Below are positions 16,423 through 26,186 of a stretch of DNA of 64,000 nt, one piece after another; the first letter of the stretch is position 1, and each line of letters starts with the position of its first letter. A program made the position numbers and the translations under genes. Under the pieces are notes generated by a model, which was given only the letters and a program-made list of their open reading frames with translations, ran no database searches and was not told where the DNA came from. This DNA comes from Robiginitomaculum sp. (GTDB taxonomy: Bacteria; Pseudomonadota; Alphaproteobacteria; Caulobacterales; Maricaulaceae), in the NCBI GenBank assembly GCA_021776525.1, contig JAJFFT010000006.1, forward strand, positions 558,001-622,000. The letters are read 5' to 3'.

Positions 16423-17912
16423 TGACTTTTCCCCTTATTCTCGGTTTTGGCAGGCATTTTTTTGATGGCGGTGATAACAAAATCACCGTTGTCATTGGCT
16501 TGTTCACGCAGGCGCACATGCACAGTATCGCCAACGGCCAACCCCTTCAGGTTTTCCGGTTCGGTGACAAAATCCATGCTCATGGCAGGCCAACCAAAGG
16601 CTTCTATGGGCTGATGTTCGATGGTGATCATGCCGTGGTTTTCCATCATGGATTCAATCACACCCATGGTTTCTGCTTCTGTGACGGCCGTGGCATCTGG
16701 CGGCGACATACGTAAAGTGGTGCCGCGCAAGGAAGCTTCGCTATCGATGAGAAACTGGCTGGAAACCACAACGTCTTCACCGTCAAGAAGGCCTTCGAGA
16801 ATTTCAACCCGACCTTCGGATTCCATGCCCACAGTCACTTTGGCAGGCTGGAACTGCCCATCGCCCAACGCCAGAATAACCCGCGTGGATTTACCGGTAC
16901 GGATCAGCGCTTCTCGATCAATGGCCAAAACGCCCGTATGGGGTTCTGTCTTCATACTGATTTTGGCGTACATATCCGGCTTTAAAACCCCGTCCGGATT
17001 ATCAAAACGCAGGCGCACCTGAACGGTGCGCGCCCCGGCATTGACCGTGGGGTAGATGTAATCCACCTCGCCCTGCCAGATGCGGCCCGGCATGGCCTCC
17101 AGGCGCATATCCACCTTTTGGCCCGACTTCACCCAATTGGCCTGACTTTCAAAGACCTCGGCCTGAACCCAGACGCTGGAAAGATCGGCCAGCATCATGA
17201 TCTGGCGTCCCGGTTTGACAAAAGCACCTTCACCGGCGCCCAGCATGGTGATCACCCCGTCTTGGGGCGCAAAGACTCTGATCAGGCGGCGGGATTTGCC
17301 GGATTTTTTAATCCGGGCCACTTGTGCATTGCTCATACCCAAGGCGCTGAGGCGGCTTTTGGCGGCGCGGATCAGGCTGGCTTTGCCAATGCGCACCGCT
17401 TGCAGATATTCTTCCTGTGCACTGACCAGTGGGCGGGAATAAAGGTCAAACAAAGCTTGACCCTTACGTACCGTTTCGCCCGGCGATTTGACAAAAAGCT
17501 TTTCAATCCAGCCTTCGGTGCGCACATCCACGATGGCAGTTTTATCATCGTCGGCACGGACAAAGCCCACTGTATCTATATTGCGATACAAAGTGGCCCG
17601 CTCTGCCTTGGCGATACGTACGCCAATATTATTTTGCACGCTGGCGTTTATACGCACCAGATTGTCTTCGTTTCCGCCGTCGTCATCGCCCGCATAAACC
17701 GGAACCAGGTCCATCCCCATGGGCGATTTTCCTGGATTGTCGCTACGAAAATTGGGGTCCATGGGCGCTTTCCAATAAAGGATTTCTTTCTCCCCTGAAC
17801 TGTCCATGGTGGCTGTGTTGGTAGAGCTGGTGGTGAGTTTTGCGATGGCGTAACCGCCGGCCAGTCCGGTCCCAAGAAGGACGGCGGCAAGGATGAGGTT
17901 TGATTTAGTCAT
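16419..17912 (-). CDS. cusB: CusB-type periplasmic adaptor fused to a C-terminal CusF-like domain
   Basis: This membrane-fusion protein has 497 residues. An N-terminal anchor is followed by a heavy-metal-binding segment (about residues 44-75, YWKAPMDPNFRSDNPGKSPMGM), then the hairpin, lipoyl and beta-barrel domains. The last 80 or so residues form a CusF-like copper chaperone domain with GMITIEHQPIEAFGWP, then MSMDF, then VGDTVHVRL. CusF normally is a separate small protein; here it is fused. The ATG at 17912 has a GGAGAGAATA site. The gene overlaps the outer-membrane gene by 8 bases and cusA by 4, so all three are one transcript. Confidence 0.93.
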   Translation of the reverse strand: MTKSNLILAAVLLGTGLAGGYAIAKLTTSSTNTATMDSSGEKEILYWKAPMDPNFRSDNPGKSPMGMDLVPVYAGDDDGGNEDNLVRINASVQNNIGVRIAKAERATLYRNIDTVGFVRADDDKTAIVDVRTEGWIEKLFVKSPGETVRKGQALFDLYSRPLVSAQEEYLQAVRIGKASLIRAAKSRLSALGMSNAQVARIKKSGKSRRLIRVFAPQDGVITMLGAGEGAFVKPGRQIMMLADLSSVWVQAEVFESQANWVKSGQKVDMRLEAMPGRIWQGEVDYIYPTVNAGARTVQVRLRFDNPDGVLKPDMYAKISMKTEPHTGVLAIDREALIRTGKSTRVILALGDGQFQPAKVTVGMESEGRVEILEGLLDGEDVVVSSQFLIDSEASLRGTTLRMSPPDATAVTEAETMGVIESMMENHGMITIEHQPIEAFGWPAMSMDFVTEPENLKGLAVGDTVHVRLREQANDNGDFVITAIKKMPAKTENKGKSQ

Positions 17913-19155
17913 TATTCTCTCCATTCAGATAGAGAAGCGCTGCATGGGATTTTTCGCGATCAATGCGAAGACGCAGCAGGGTCAATTCGGTATCCAGCAC
18001 GGCCAGTTCGGCACGGACCAGTTCGGCAAAGTCTGCGGTTTCATTTTCATAACCAATGAGGGCCGCTTCGGCGGTGTCCTTTGCCCGTTTCAACACGTCG
18101 GTTTCATAAAGCGCGATGCGTTCGCCAAGCCGTGCCCACTGCGCATAATTACGGCCCAGTTCACGGTTCAGTTCCAGCAATTGTGCATCCCGGCCAAGAC
18201 GGGTCGAGGCCTTCATACGCTTGGCGGCACTCAGGCTTTTATCCTGACGATTAGCGGTAAAAAGCGGCACGCTCAATGAGACACCGACCGAACCAAAGTC
18301 CGACCGGCTGTCCCGTGCGCCATAGGCCCCCTCGACCGCAAAGCCGGGTTTATATTGCTCGCCGGCAATATCTATATCACGAGTACGGGCCGCCATTGTG
18401 GCATCAAAAACCTTGACGCTGGGGTGGCGCACAAGTCCGGCCTGCATATCTTGCGTGCTTGGAAATGTGGGCAGTTCAGGAAAGGCTTCGGGCAGTGGCC
18501 GGGCGGCATTGGCAATACCGACGAGGCGCACCAGATCAGCACGGGCTATATCGGTTTTACGATCAATCTCGACCAGACGTGCGCCCAATAGCGAGGTTTC
18601 CAGATCAATGCGCAACACGTTTTGTGCGGCGCTGCGTCCGGTGGCAAATACCGCCTCGGCGATACCGCCAAGATCGGCAATCTGGGCCTGGGATTGCTCA
18701 GTGATTTTGCGCGCGCCCTGCCAGTAATAAAGTTCCAGCCAGCTTTTGCGGGTCTGCAAGGCAATCTGGCGCTCGGTCAGGGTTTTGCGCATGCGTTCGG
18801 CTTGGGCTTCACTGAGGCGTTTTTTACGGGTGAGCGAGCGGGTCTTGCCTTTGGGGAAAGCCTGCTTTGCCCCTAAAAACAGCTGCGTCATGCCTTCGCG
18901 ATTAATATCAAAGGAGGACAGGGGGATGCTTTGCATGCGGGCGGTAAACACCGGGTCCGGTAATTGGCTGTCGGCGACGGCCCGATCTTCCAGTGCCAGT
19001 GCACGTTCTTCAAAAAGTGCGGCGCTGGGATCATTAGCCTGCAAAGCGATGGTAACGCTTTCGGCCAAGCCAAGTGGGGATTGGGCCAGAGCGGGAATGG
19101 CAAGACCTAAGGCCGTAATGGCCACGGGTACAAGCCGGAAAATAATGGAGGTCAT
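17905..19155 (-). CDS. cusC: CusC/TolC-type outer-membrane efflux protein
   Basis: This outer-membrane factor has 416 residues, a signal peptide (to about PALAQ) and two OEP repeats. Long helices such as RKSWLELYYWQGARKITEQS and DIARADLVRLVGIANAARPLPE are typical of the heavy-metal subgroup. It would complete the CusCBA channel across the envelope. The ATG has an AGAAGAGG site. It is 86 bases downstream of the small Cys/Met-rich gene and overlaps cusB by 8 bases. Confidence 0.9.
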   Translation of the reverse strand: MTSIIFRLVPVAITALGLAIPALAQSPLGLAESVTIALQANDPSAALFEERALALEDRAVADSQLPDPVFTARMQSIPLSSFDINREGMTQLFLGAKQAFPKGKTRSLTRKKRLSEAQAERMRKTLTERQIALQTRKSWLELYYWQGARKITEQSQAQIADLGGIAEAVFATGRSAAQNVLRIDLETSLLGARLVEIDRKTDIARADLVRLVGIANAARPLPEAFPELPTFPSTQDMQAGLVRHPSVKVFDATMAARTRDIDIAGEQYKPGFAVEGAYGARDSRSDFGSVGVSLSVPLFTANRQDKSLSAAKRMKASTRLGRDAQLLELNRELGRNYAQWARLGERIALYETDVLKRAKDTAEAALIGYENETADFAELVRAELAVLDTELTLLRLRIDREKSHAALLYLNGENND

Positions 19156-19241
19156 GATTGCCTCTTCTCTCGATTATGAAATCTTCAACAAGGCGCACAG
19201 GCGCCAGTGATCACCCAGAGGGCGATTAGAGTTTAAAGATT

Positions 19242-19628
19242 TCAGGCTCGAGGAGGCGGTGCGTTTAAAGTGCTCTGATGCGGCAAAAAGGACGTGCCGC
19301 CGGGGGCAAACATATCTTGACGAACTGGGCCTGTTACAAAAGTAGAGGCTGTGGTTAGAAACACCGCGCTGGCGCACATGCTGGCACAGGAACCACCGCA
19401 ATCCATATCGTCCGGGCAGATTTGGTCCGACCCGTTCTGGCAACAATCATGGGCCGCTGTGGCCCGCTCGCCCTGCTCGTGGTGTATGCAGGGGCCGTTT
19501 TGGGTCATGGCGGATGTAGCCATTGGCATGTTAGAGGTTGTGGCGAGCGCCATTGGTGTCGTGGCCAATCCCAACAAGACCAGCGCCACAACGGCAAATA
19601 TTGCTTTTATGTTTGGCAATATAGACAA
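19242..19628 (-). CDS. Small exported Cys/Met/His-rich protein at the head of the cus operon
   Basis: This protein of 128 residues has an N-terminal hydrophobic segment (IFAVVALVLLGLATTPMALA) and a mature part rich in metal-binding residues. These occur in MPMATSAMTQNGPCIHHEQ, AHDCCQNGSDQICPDDMDCGG and CASMC. The layout resembles CopL or DUF2946-type proteins found before copper-resistance genes. Position and composition suggest periplasmic copper binding or sensing, but this is inference. It is the first gene of the operon, starting about 50 bases after the promoter at 19676-19704. Confidence 0.75.
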   Translation of the reverse strand: MSILPNIKAIFAVVALVLLGLATTPMALATTSNMPMATSAMTQNGPCIHHEQGERATAAHDCCQNGSDQICPDDMDCGGSCASMCASAVFLTTASTFVTGPVRQDMFAPGGTSFLPHQSTLNAPPPRA

Positions 19629-19675
19629 AAGCGCACTCTTTGTTTTTCTCGTACGCGCTCTACATAGGCGCGCTG

Positions 19676-19704
19676 GTCATAAAAATCTATAGCACAAGCG
19701 TCAA
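19676..19704 (-). promoter_or_regulatory. Promoter of the cus operon
   Basis: On the minus strand TTGACG (19704-19699) and TATGAC (19681-19676) are separated by 17 bases. They lie about 50 bases upstream of the Cys-rich gene. A CGCGC/GCGCG inverted half-site pair sits just downstream of the -10 box and could be an operator. No CusRS, CueR or CopY regulator gene is in the window. Confidence 0.5.
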
Positions 19705-19722
19705 TTTTGCGTGAAGGGCGGA

Positions 19723-21645
19723 TCAGGCCAGCTTGCCAGCGTCCAGAACTGACAGGGAATCACGGCCCAGCGCATTTAAGGCGCTGTTGGCGATATGGGC
19801 GGCGCTTAAGCCCGCGGCCTCATACATGCGTTCTGGCGTATCCTGATCAATAAATGTATCCGGCAGTGTCAAAGTACGGATTTTTAAGCCGCGATCCAGT
19901 GCGCCTTTGGCGGCCAGCATTTCCAGCACAAAAGCCCCGAAACCGCCGCGGGCACCTTCTTCCACAGTGATCAATACCTCATGATCACGCGCCAGCCGCA
20001 AGATCATCTCTTCATCCAGCGGCTTGACAAAGCGGGCATCGGCAATGGTCGTGGAAAGGCCCTGCGCTTCTAATATATCAGCCGCTTTTTGCGCTTCACT
20101 CAGGCGGCCCCCAAGGGACAGAAGGGCAATGGATGTGCCTTCACGGATGATGCGGCCTTTGCCCAGAGGTAAAATTTCAGGGTTTTTTGGAATGGTCAGG
20201 CCAATCCCATTGCCGCGCGGATAACGAAAAGCGCTGGGCCGATCGTCAATATCGGCGGACGTGGCCACCATGCGCGCCAACTCAATTTCATCGGCGGCGG
20301 CCATCACAACCATGCCCGGCAGGGCGCCCATAAAGCCAATGTCAAACGCTCCGGCATGGGTTGGTCCATCGGCGCCCACAAGGCCGGCCCGGTCCAGCGC
20401 AAAGCGCACGGGCAGGCCCTGAATGGCCACATCATGGACCACCTGATCATAACCGCGTTGCAGAAATGTCGAATAAATGGCTGCAAAGGGTTTCAGCCCA
20501 TCGGCAGCAAGGCCGGCGGCAAAGGTCACGGCGTGTTGTTCAGCAATGCCCACATCAAACATGCGGTCCGGGAAGGCGGTGCCAAAAAGGTCCAGTCCGG
20601 TGCCGCCAGGCATGGCGGCGGTGACGCCGACAATGCGGTCGTCTTTTTTGGCCTCGGCAATCAGCGATTGGGCGAAAACCTTGGTATAGCTTGGCGGCCC
20701 GGCTTTGCCCTTTTGCTGTTCGCCGGTGATCACGTTAAAACGCGATACGCCATGATATTTATCGGCGGCATTTTCCGCCGGGGCATAGCCCTTGCCCTTT
20801 TGGGTAACCGCATGGATCAACACAGGGCCGTCTTTCATGTCGCGTACATTTTGCAAAATGGAGACGAGATGATCGAGATTGTGCCCATCAATGGGGCCGA
20901 CATAGTAAAAGCCCAGTTCTTCGAACAAAGTGCCACCAGCGGCCATGCCACGGGCATATTCTTCGGTTTTACGGGCTGCTTCTTTTATCGGGCGCGGCAA
21001 ATGGCTGACGACATCCTTGGCCAGTTTCCGCATGCTGGTATAGGCACCGCCCGATACCAGACGGGCCAGATGCGCGCTTAAGGCGCCCACGGGGGGCGCG
21101 ATGGACATATCATTATCATTCAGAATAACGATCAGGCGCTTGTCCATGGCCCCGGCATTATTCATCGCCTCATAGGCCATGCCCGCACTCATCGAGCCAT
21201 CACCAATGACACAGATCACGTGGTTGTCGTCGTCTTTAAGGTCGCGCGCCACAGCCATGCCCAGACCCGCAGAAATAGAGGTGGCGGCATGAGCTGCGCC
21301 AAAGGGGTCATACTGACTTTCAGCGCGCTTGGTAAAGCCAGACAGGCCACCGCCCTGACGCAAAGTGCGGATACGGTCCCGGCGCCCGGTCAGAATTTTA
21401 TGGGGATAACACTGATGGCCGACATCCCAGATCAATTTATCTTTGGGCGCATCAAACACATGATGCAGGGCCACGGTCAGCTCGACCACACCCAGACCAG
21501 CGCCCAGATGGCCACCAGTAACTGAAACCGCATCAATCATTTCGGCGCGCACGGCATCGGCCAGCTCGCGCAGCTCGCCAATGTTAAAATCCTTTGTGTC
21601 GGCCGGCGCATTGACCCGGTCCAGTATGGATGGTGCTTTCGTCAT
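19723..21645 (-). CDS. dxs: 1-deoxy-D-xylulose-5-phosphate synthase
   Basis: This is the 640-residue first enzyme of the MEP isoprenoid pathway, joining pyruvate and glyceraldehyde 3-phosphate with thiamine diphosphate. The cofactor motif is visible as [20 protein letters not shown]. The transketolase central and C-terminal domains follow, with [18 protein letters not shown] and the conserved [18 protein letters not shown]. Length and motifs are normal. It follows ispA by 17 bases on the same strand, giving xseB-ispA-dxs, the standard bacterial isoprenoid order. Confidence 0.98.
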   Translation of the reverse strand: MTKAPSILDRVNAPADTKDFNIGELRELADAVRAEMIDAVSVTGGHLGAGLGVVELTVALHHVFDAPKDKLIWDVGHQCYPHKILTGRRDRIRTLRQGGGLSGFTKRAESQYDPFGAAHAATSISAGLGMAVARDLKDDDNHVICVIGDGSMSAGMAYEAMNNAGAMDKRLIVILNDNDMSIAPPVGALSAHLARLVSGGAYTSMRKLAKDVVSHLPRPIKEAARKTEEYARGMAAGGTLFEELGFYYVGPIDGHNLDHLVSILQNVRDMKDGPVLIHAVTQKGKGYAPAENAADKYHGVSRFNVITGEQQKGKAGPPSYTKVFAQSLIAEAKKDDRIVGVTAAMPGGTGLDLFGTAFPDRMFDVGIAEQHAVTFAAGLAADGLKPFAAIYSTFLQRGYDQVVHDVAIQGLPVRFALDRAGLVGADGPTHAGAFDIGFMGALPGMVVMAAADEIELARMVATSADIDDRPSAFRYPRGNGIGLTIPKNPEILPLGKGRIIREGTSIALLSLGGRLSEAQKAADILEAQGLSTTIADARFVKPLDEEMILRLARDHEVLITVEEGARGGFGAFVLEMLAAKGALDRGLKIRTLTLPDTFIDQDTPERMYEAAGLSAAHIANSALNALGRDSLSVLDAGKLA

Positions 21646-21662
21646 TTATACAAACTCTAAAA

Positions 21663-22559
21663 TTATCCGGTCCGATCTATCACAAAATCAACTGATTGAC
21701 GCAAAATTGAGGCACTTTGTCCAAAAAATTCCAGATGGGCCTTGGCTTGCCCCGCCAGCATATGGGCGCGTTTACGGGCTTGTTCGGGGCCAAGTGCCAG
21801 AACAAAGCTGGCCTTACCCTGATCGGCGTCCTTGCCCACGGCCTTGCCCGTTTCGCTCAGATCACCTTCAACATCCAATAAATCGTCGGCGATCTGATAG
21901 GCCAAACCCAAATCATGAGCAAAGCCGCTAAGGGCGGCAAAAGCATCGGCGCTGGCCTGCGCCATAATTGCTCCGGCCTCTGCGGAAAATTGAAACAATG
22001 CGCCGGTCTTCATGCGTTGCATGCGGGCGATCAATGGCATTTCCAGCATATTGTCCTTGACCGAAATATCGATCGCCTGGCCACCGGCCATGCCGCGTGC
22101 CCCCGACGCTATGGCCAGCTTGTGGATCAGTTCGGCTCGTACTTTTGGCCCCGAATGGGTGCCTTCATCGCTGATGATTTCAAAGGCCAGCGATTGCAAG
22201 GCGTCACCGGCCAATACCGCTGTGGCTTCATCATAGGCTTTGTGTACGCTGGGGCGTCCCCGGCGCAAATCGTCGTCATCCATGCTGGGCAGGTCATCAT
22301 GGATCAGCGAATAAGCATGGATGCATTCCACAGCCGAAGCCACTCTTAATAACGAGCGTTCGTTAATATCAAAAAGCCGACCGCATTCGAGCACAAAAAA
22401 CGGCCGAATGCGCTTGCCATTGCCCAGTGCCGCATAACGCATGGCTGACAATAATTGCCCCTCAGGTCCTGCCACCGGCGGGATCAAAGCATCAAGGGCA
22501 ACGGTGACCTTGTCTGCAACATTTTCCAGCCGTTCAATAAAGGCGTCTTGTGTTTCCAT
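21663..22559 (-). CDS. ispA: Polyprenyl synthetase (farnesyl/geranylgeranyl diphosphate synthase)
   Basis: This trans-prenyltransferase of 298 residues condenses isopentenyl diphosphate onto allylic diphosphates. The first aspartate-rich motif is LIHDDLPSMDDDDLRRGRP and the second is YQIADDLLDVEGD. The two-residue insertion inside the first motif fits bacterial short-chain synthases, so farnesyl diphosphate is the likely product. The ATG is 2 bases after the xseB stop and dxs follows, so product and precursor genes are co-transcribed. Confidence 0.96.
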   Translation of the reverse strand: METQDAFIERLENVADKVTVALDALIPPVAGPEGQLLSAMRYAALGNGKRIRPFFVLECGRLFDINERSLLRVASAVECIHAYSLIHDDLPSMDDDDLRRGRPSVHKAYDEATAVLAGDALQSLAFEIISDEGTHSGPKVRAELIHKLAIASGARGMAGGQAIDISVKDNMLEMPLIARMQRMKTGALFQFSAEAGAIMAQASADAFAALSGFAHDLGLAYQIADDLLDVEGDLSETGKAVGKDADQGKASFVLALGPEQARKRAHMLAGQAKAHLEFFGQSASILRQSVDFVIDRTG

Positions 22560-22561
22560 AA

Positions 22562-22804
22562 TCAGCTGATCTTTGCGGGTTCGGTACGGGCTGTGCCATC
22601 TGCACCTAAGACTATTTTTTCAATTTTTAATTTGGCGTCCTTAAGCTTGCTTTCGCAATGCTCTTTAAGGGCTGCGCCGCGCTCATAAAGGGCGATAGAC
22701 TGTTCCAGTTCTACATCACCGTTTTCAAGCCTTTGGACTATTTTTTCAAGCTCAGTCAGCGCGGCTTCAAAGCTCAGATCGTCTATTTTTTGCGCGGCGG
22801 GCAT
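22562..22804 (-). CDS. xseB: Exodeoxyribonuclease VII small subunit
   Basis: This is an 80-residue helical protein with the XseB signature [33 protein letters not shown]. It associates in several copies with XseA to form exonuclease VII. The ATG at 22804 has a GGAGACATC site and gives the family length. In-frame ATGs upstream (22840, 22894) lie inside the preceding phosphatase gene and are unlikely. It heads the xseB-ispA-dxs set; xseA is not in the window. Confidence 0.95.
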   Translation of the reverse strand: MPAAQKIDDLSFEAALTELEKIVQRLENGDVELEQSIALYERGAALKEHCESKLKDAKLKIEKIVLGADGTARTEPAKIS

Positions 22805-22817
22805 GATGTCTCCATCG

Positions 22818-23447
22818 TTAGCAGGTATCGGAACGTTCATAACGGCGAAACGACCAGTAATCATCTCGCCCGTCATATACACAATTCCACCCATTGGCCA
22901 CCAAGGCCGGGCGCATCATGCGGTTAAACCATCCGTGGGCACAGACCAGTACATTTTCCCCGTTTCGGGCGATCGGGTCAATCTTTGCAGCGGCGGCCAG
23001 CGCCCGTGTTTCAGCCTCATAGCGGCCTTCAAACCCACCCGAACGTCCCAGCCACCAAAGAGAGCGCGACCAGACGTCCCACATAGGGGGGCGCATGCGA
23101 ATAAGGCCCGGAAAGGGCGGCGGCGGCAGGGCCGCTTCGGTAAATATTGCGTCATATTCGACCGCTTTACCATTGGCCACAGCGGCGGCAGTTTCCTGGG
23201 ACCGGCGCAGGTCACTGGCAAAAATGCGCTCAGCCCGCGCGGCTTCATCCAACAGGTTCTGTGGTGGCGGCGAGCGCAGGTCCAACCCGCTTTCATCATA
23301 ACCGCGCCACCATTGATAATAGCCTTCGGATGCCAGGCGGTGAGACTTGTCGGTATCGGGGCGTCCATGACGGGCCAGCACAATTGTCCCGGGGCGGCGC
23401 TCTATGACAGATGCCGCATGCACGGTGTCATCAGAAGACTGTGTCAT
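22818..23447 (-). CDS. Histidine phosphatase family protein
   Basis: This is a 209-residue member of the phosphoglycerate-mutase-like superfamily. The phosphohistidine motif is [11 protein letters not shown] near residue 26; later residues include [12 protein letters not shown] and the second histidine in [11 protein letters not shown]. These support a phosphatase or mutase; the substrate is unknown. It lies just upstream of xseB on the same strand, with 13 bases between stop and start. Confidence 0.88.
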   Translation of the reverse strand: MTQSSDDTVHAASVIERRPGTIVLARHGRPDTDKSHRLASEGYYQWWRGYDESGLDLRSPPPQNLLDEAARAERIFASDLRRSQETAAAVANGKAVEYDAIFTEAALPPPPFPGLIRMRPPMWDVWSRSLWWLGRSGGFEGRYEAETRALAAAAKIDPIARNGENVLVCAHGWFNRMMRPALVANGWNCVYDGRDDYWSFRRYERSDTC

Positions 23448-23488
23448 GCTTGTTCCCTGGAGAGTTTCTGGCCTGGTGCGCCCGCTGT

Positions 23489-24415
23489 TTATCTTTCATC
23501 GAGCGCCTTAACATGCGCTACGCTACACTGGCCTAACGCCGACAAGTCGTAGCCGCCCTCAAGCGCTGAGACAACCCGCCCGTTAGCAGTTTCGCGCGCC
23601 AGATCGACCAGCTTTGCAGTAATCCAGCTAAAATCATCACTGCAAAGGTTAAATTGCGCCAAAGGGTCATCGGTATGGCCGTCAAACCCGGCCGAGAGCA
23701 GCAATAGTTCAGGGGAGAAACTTTGCAGTGCAGGGTGGATCGTGTTCTCATAGGCCTGTCGCCATGACGTTGATCCGGTTCCGGCAGGCATTGGCGCATT
23801 GATAATTCTGCCTTGGCCTCCGTGCTCGTGGGCCTGACCTGTGCCGGGATAAAAGTCGGCCTGGTGTATTGAGGCGTAGAGCAGGCCCGCCTCGTCCCAG
23901 AACATCTCTTGAGTGCCATTACCGTGATGCACATCAAAATCCACTACGGCCACGCGCTTCAACCCGTAATGTTGTTGTGCATATTTGGCGGCGATGGCGA
24001 CGCTGTTAAAGAGGCAAAACCCCATGGCGGCTTCGGGCCGGGCGTGATGGCCGGGGGGCCGGACGGCGCAAAACGCACGTTCAAACGTGTTCGCCATCAC
24101 ACCATCCACCCCGGCGATGAGGGCGCCTACGGCCCGTAATGCCGCATTGACCGATCCGGGACTAAGGGCTGTGTCCGGGTCCAGTTTATGCCAGCCTTCA
24201 TCCGGTTCGCAGTTAAGGACCTGATCCACATAATCGGCACCGTGTACCAGCAACAACGCTTCGCGCTTTGCCAGAGGGGCTGTTACTGAAACCATGTTAA
24301 GCCGGGCCGCATCCAGTGCTTCAAGCACGGTGGTTAAACGGGCCCGCTGTTCGGCGTGACCCGGTATTTCGATATGACCCAGGCAATCGGGATGCGAAAT
24401 CAGTGCAAGGGTCAT
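23489..24415 (-). CDS. Histone-deacetylase-fold (AcuC/APAH-type) hydrolase
   Basis: This zinc-dependent deacetylase-like enzyme has 308 residues. The hallmark sequence is clear: RPPGHHARPEAAMGFCLFNS, VAVVDFDVHHGNGTQEMFW with the zinc-binding Asp/His, HQADFYPGTG, and LLLSAGFDGHTDDPLA with the second zinc aspartate. Bacterial homologues deacetylate polyamines, acetoin-pathway proteins or unknown amides. Its start overlaps the stop of the upstream dehydrogenase by 4 bases (ATGA). Confidence 0.93.
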   Translation of the reverse strand: MTLALISHPDCLGHIEIPGHAEQRARLTTVLEALDAARLNMVSVTAPLAKREALLLVHGADYVDQVLNCEPDEGWHKLDPDTALSPGSVNAALRAVGALIAGVDGVMANTFERAFCAVRPPGHHARPEAAMGFCLFNSVAIAAKYAQQHYGLKRVAVVDFDVHHGNGTQEMFWDEAGLLYASIHQADFYPGTGQAHEHGGQGRIINAPMPAGTGSTSWRQAYENTIHPALQSFSPELLLLSAGFDGHTDDPLAQFNLCSDDFSWITAKLVDLARETANGRVVSALEGGYDLSALGQCSVAHVKALDER

Positions 24416-25290
24416 TGCCCCAGCTGGACATCCAGAACTTTGACGCCTGGCGGAACGGGATAGCCTTCGTCCGGAACAAAAAAGTCAGGCAATAAGGGCT
24501 GTGATGGGTCCATCCGGTAGGGATCAAAATCCGTAACGCCATGATCAAACAAAAAGGTATCATCGATCAGGAAATTGCCAGTAAATTGGCGGGCGTTCTG
24601 GTTAAAGATCAGATAGGCTGCATCTGAGAGGATTTCCGGTGTGCGGCACATTTTCATGCCTTCTTCACCGGCCAGAACATTAGCGATGGCGGCGGTGGCA
24701 ATGGCGGTGCGCGGCCATAAGGCATTGAACGCCACGCCCTCATCTTTGAACTCACCAGCCATACCCAGAACGCACAGGCTCATATTAAATTTTGCCATGG
24801 TATAGGCGGTGTGTGGTGCAAACCATTTTTCGCTCATGTCCAACGGCGGCGAAAGCATAAGTACATGGGGGTTTTGCGCCTTGAGCAGATGTGGCAGGCA
24901 CTTTTGCGTGGTCAGATAGGTGCCTCGGCCATTGACCTGATGCATCAGATCAAAGCGTTTCATGGGGGTGTCCAGCACACCCCGGGGGAAAATAGCAGAG
25001 GCGTTATTAACTAGAACATCTATACCGCCAAACGTGGTAACGGCCTTGGCAACGGCGTCTTCCACCTGATCTTCAAAACGGATGTCACAGACCAACGGCA
25101 AGGCTTCACCGCCCGCTTCGCGCACCTCGTCCGCCGCAGTATAGATCGTGCCGGGCAGGCTGGGATGCGGCTCGGCAGATTTTGCGGCAATGACAATATT
25201 CGCACCATCAGCAGCGCATTTTTTGGCAATCGCCAGACCAATACCACGACTAGCCCCGGTGATAAAAATGGTTTTTCCTTGCAAGCTCAT
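24412..25290 (-). CDS. SDR family oxidoreductase (HSDL2-like)
   Basis: This is a short-chain dehydrogenase of 292 residues. It has ITGASRGIGLAIA, AAKSAEPHPSLPGTIYTAA, NNASAIFPRG (NNAS in place of NNAG), and a YTMAKFNMS active-site region. NNAS and the PHPSLPGTI insert are typical of the hydroxysteroid-dehydrogenase-like 2 group. The start at 25290 was preferred to the adjacent ATG at 25293 because its spacing from AGGAG is better. It follows lepB by 9 bases and overlaps the deacetylase gene, so the three form an operon. Confidence 0.88.
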   Translation of the reverse strand: MSLQGKTIFITGASRGIGLAIAKKCAADGANIVIAAKSAEPHPSLPGTIYTAADEVREAGGEALPLVCDIRFEDQVEDAVAKAVTTFGGIDVLVNNASAIFPRGVLDTPMKRFDLMHQVNGRGTYLTTQKCLPHLLKAQNPHVLMLSPPLDMSEKWFAPHTAYTMAKFNMSLCVLGMAGEFKDEGVAFNALWPRTAIATAAIANVLAGEEGMKMCRTPEILSDAAYLIFNQNARQFTGNFLIDDTFLFDHGVTDFDPYRMDPSQPLLPDFFVPDEGYPVPPGVKVLDVQLGQ

Positions 25291-25299
25291 CATGCTCTC

Positions 25300-26085
25300 C
25301 TAAAACAATCGCCATAAGCGCCCGCTGGGACAATCCAGTCCCGGTTCATGGCGACAACGGGCAAAAGTGAACACCACGGTCAGTGCCTTGCCAACCAGGT
25401 TTTCAAATGGCACCAGTCCGGGCCCGTGGGGCGAGCGACTGTCATTTGAATTATCACGATTATCGCCCATAAAAAAAACATGCCCGTCATCGACTGTAAA
25501 CGGGCCGGAATCATCTGGTGACCACCCTGTCAGCATCATCTGGTCTGAAAATTCATAGATGGTGTGTGGCTTTTTCTGGTTCGGGAATGTTTCGAAATAA
25601 ACCTGTGCGGTTCTGATCTGGCCGTAATGATCGCGAAACCGGGTGATCCGCATAAAAGTGCGCTGGACACGTTCGCCATTAATGTAGAGCCGCCCGCCGC
25701 GGGTTTCGATCACGTCGCCAGGCAGTCCAACGGCGCGCTTGATCATCACTGTGCCGTTTTTGGGGTTTACAAAAACCACCACATCGCCTCGCTCTGGAGG
25801 GTGGCCAAACAGGCGGTTATTGGAAGAAGGCAGAAACCGTGCTGTGCCCCATGGCAGGGAATGCCGTGACCAGCCATAGGCCCATTTTGAGGTGATGAAG
25901 CGGTCACCAACCTCAAGGTTGGGGCGCATTGACCCTGACGGAATAAAAAACAACGCATAAAAAAGTGTCGAGAAAATATAAAATACGGCCATGAAAATCG
26001 TTATAAAACGAAGCCAGTCGATGACTTCCCGTTTTACAGAGTTCAGGAAAGTACTGTCGTCTAACTCACTCAATTCCAGCCCCAT
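25300..26085 (-). CDS. lepB: Signal peptidase I
   Basis: This 261-residue membrane protease removes signal peptides. One membrane anchor (FITIFMAVFYIFSTLFYALF) is followed by IPSGSMRPNLEVGD with catalytic Ser52, then VMIKRAVGLPGDVIE with the general-base lysine, and GHVFFMGDNRDNSNDSRSPHG (box E). Length and motif order are typical for alphaproteobacteria. It is the first gene of lepB-SDR-deacetylase and is divergent from the small membrane protein at 26187. Confidence 0.97.
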   Translation of the reverse strand: MGLELSELDDSTFLNSVKREVIDWLRFITIFMAVFYIFSTLFYALFFIPSGSMRPNLEVGDRFITSKWAYGWSRHSLPWGTARFLPSSNNRLFGHPPERGDVVVFVNPKNGTVMIKRAVGLPGDVIETRGGRLYINGERVQRTFMRITRFRDHYGQIRTAQVYFETFPNQKKPHTIYEFSDQMMLTGWSPDDSGPFTVDDGHVFFMGDNRDNSNDSRSPHGPGLVPFENLVGKALTVVFTFARCRHEPGLDCPSGRLWRLF

Positions 26086-26186
26086 TATCCGACTTTTCAG
26101 CGTCCGCGGGCAACCTAGCGCGAACCATTGGTGGGTGCTAGAAGATTTTCCTATACGGCAATGCCGATTAACGAAGGAATATGCAC

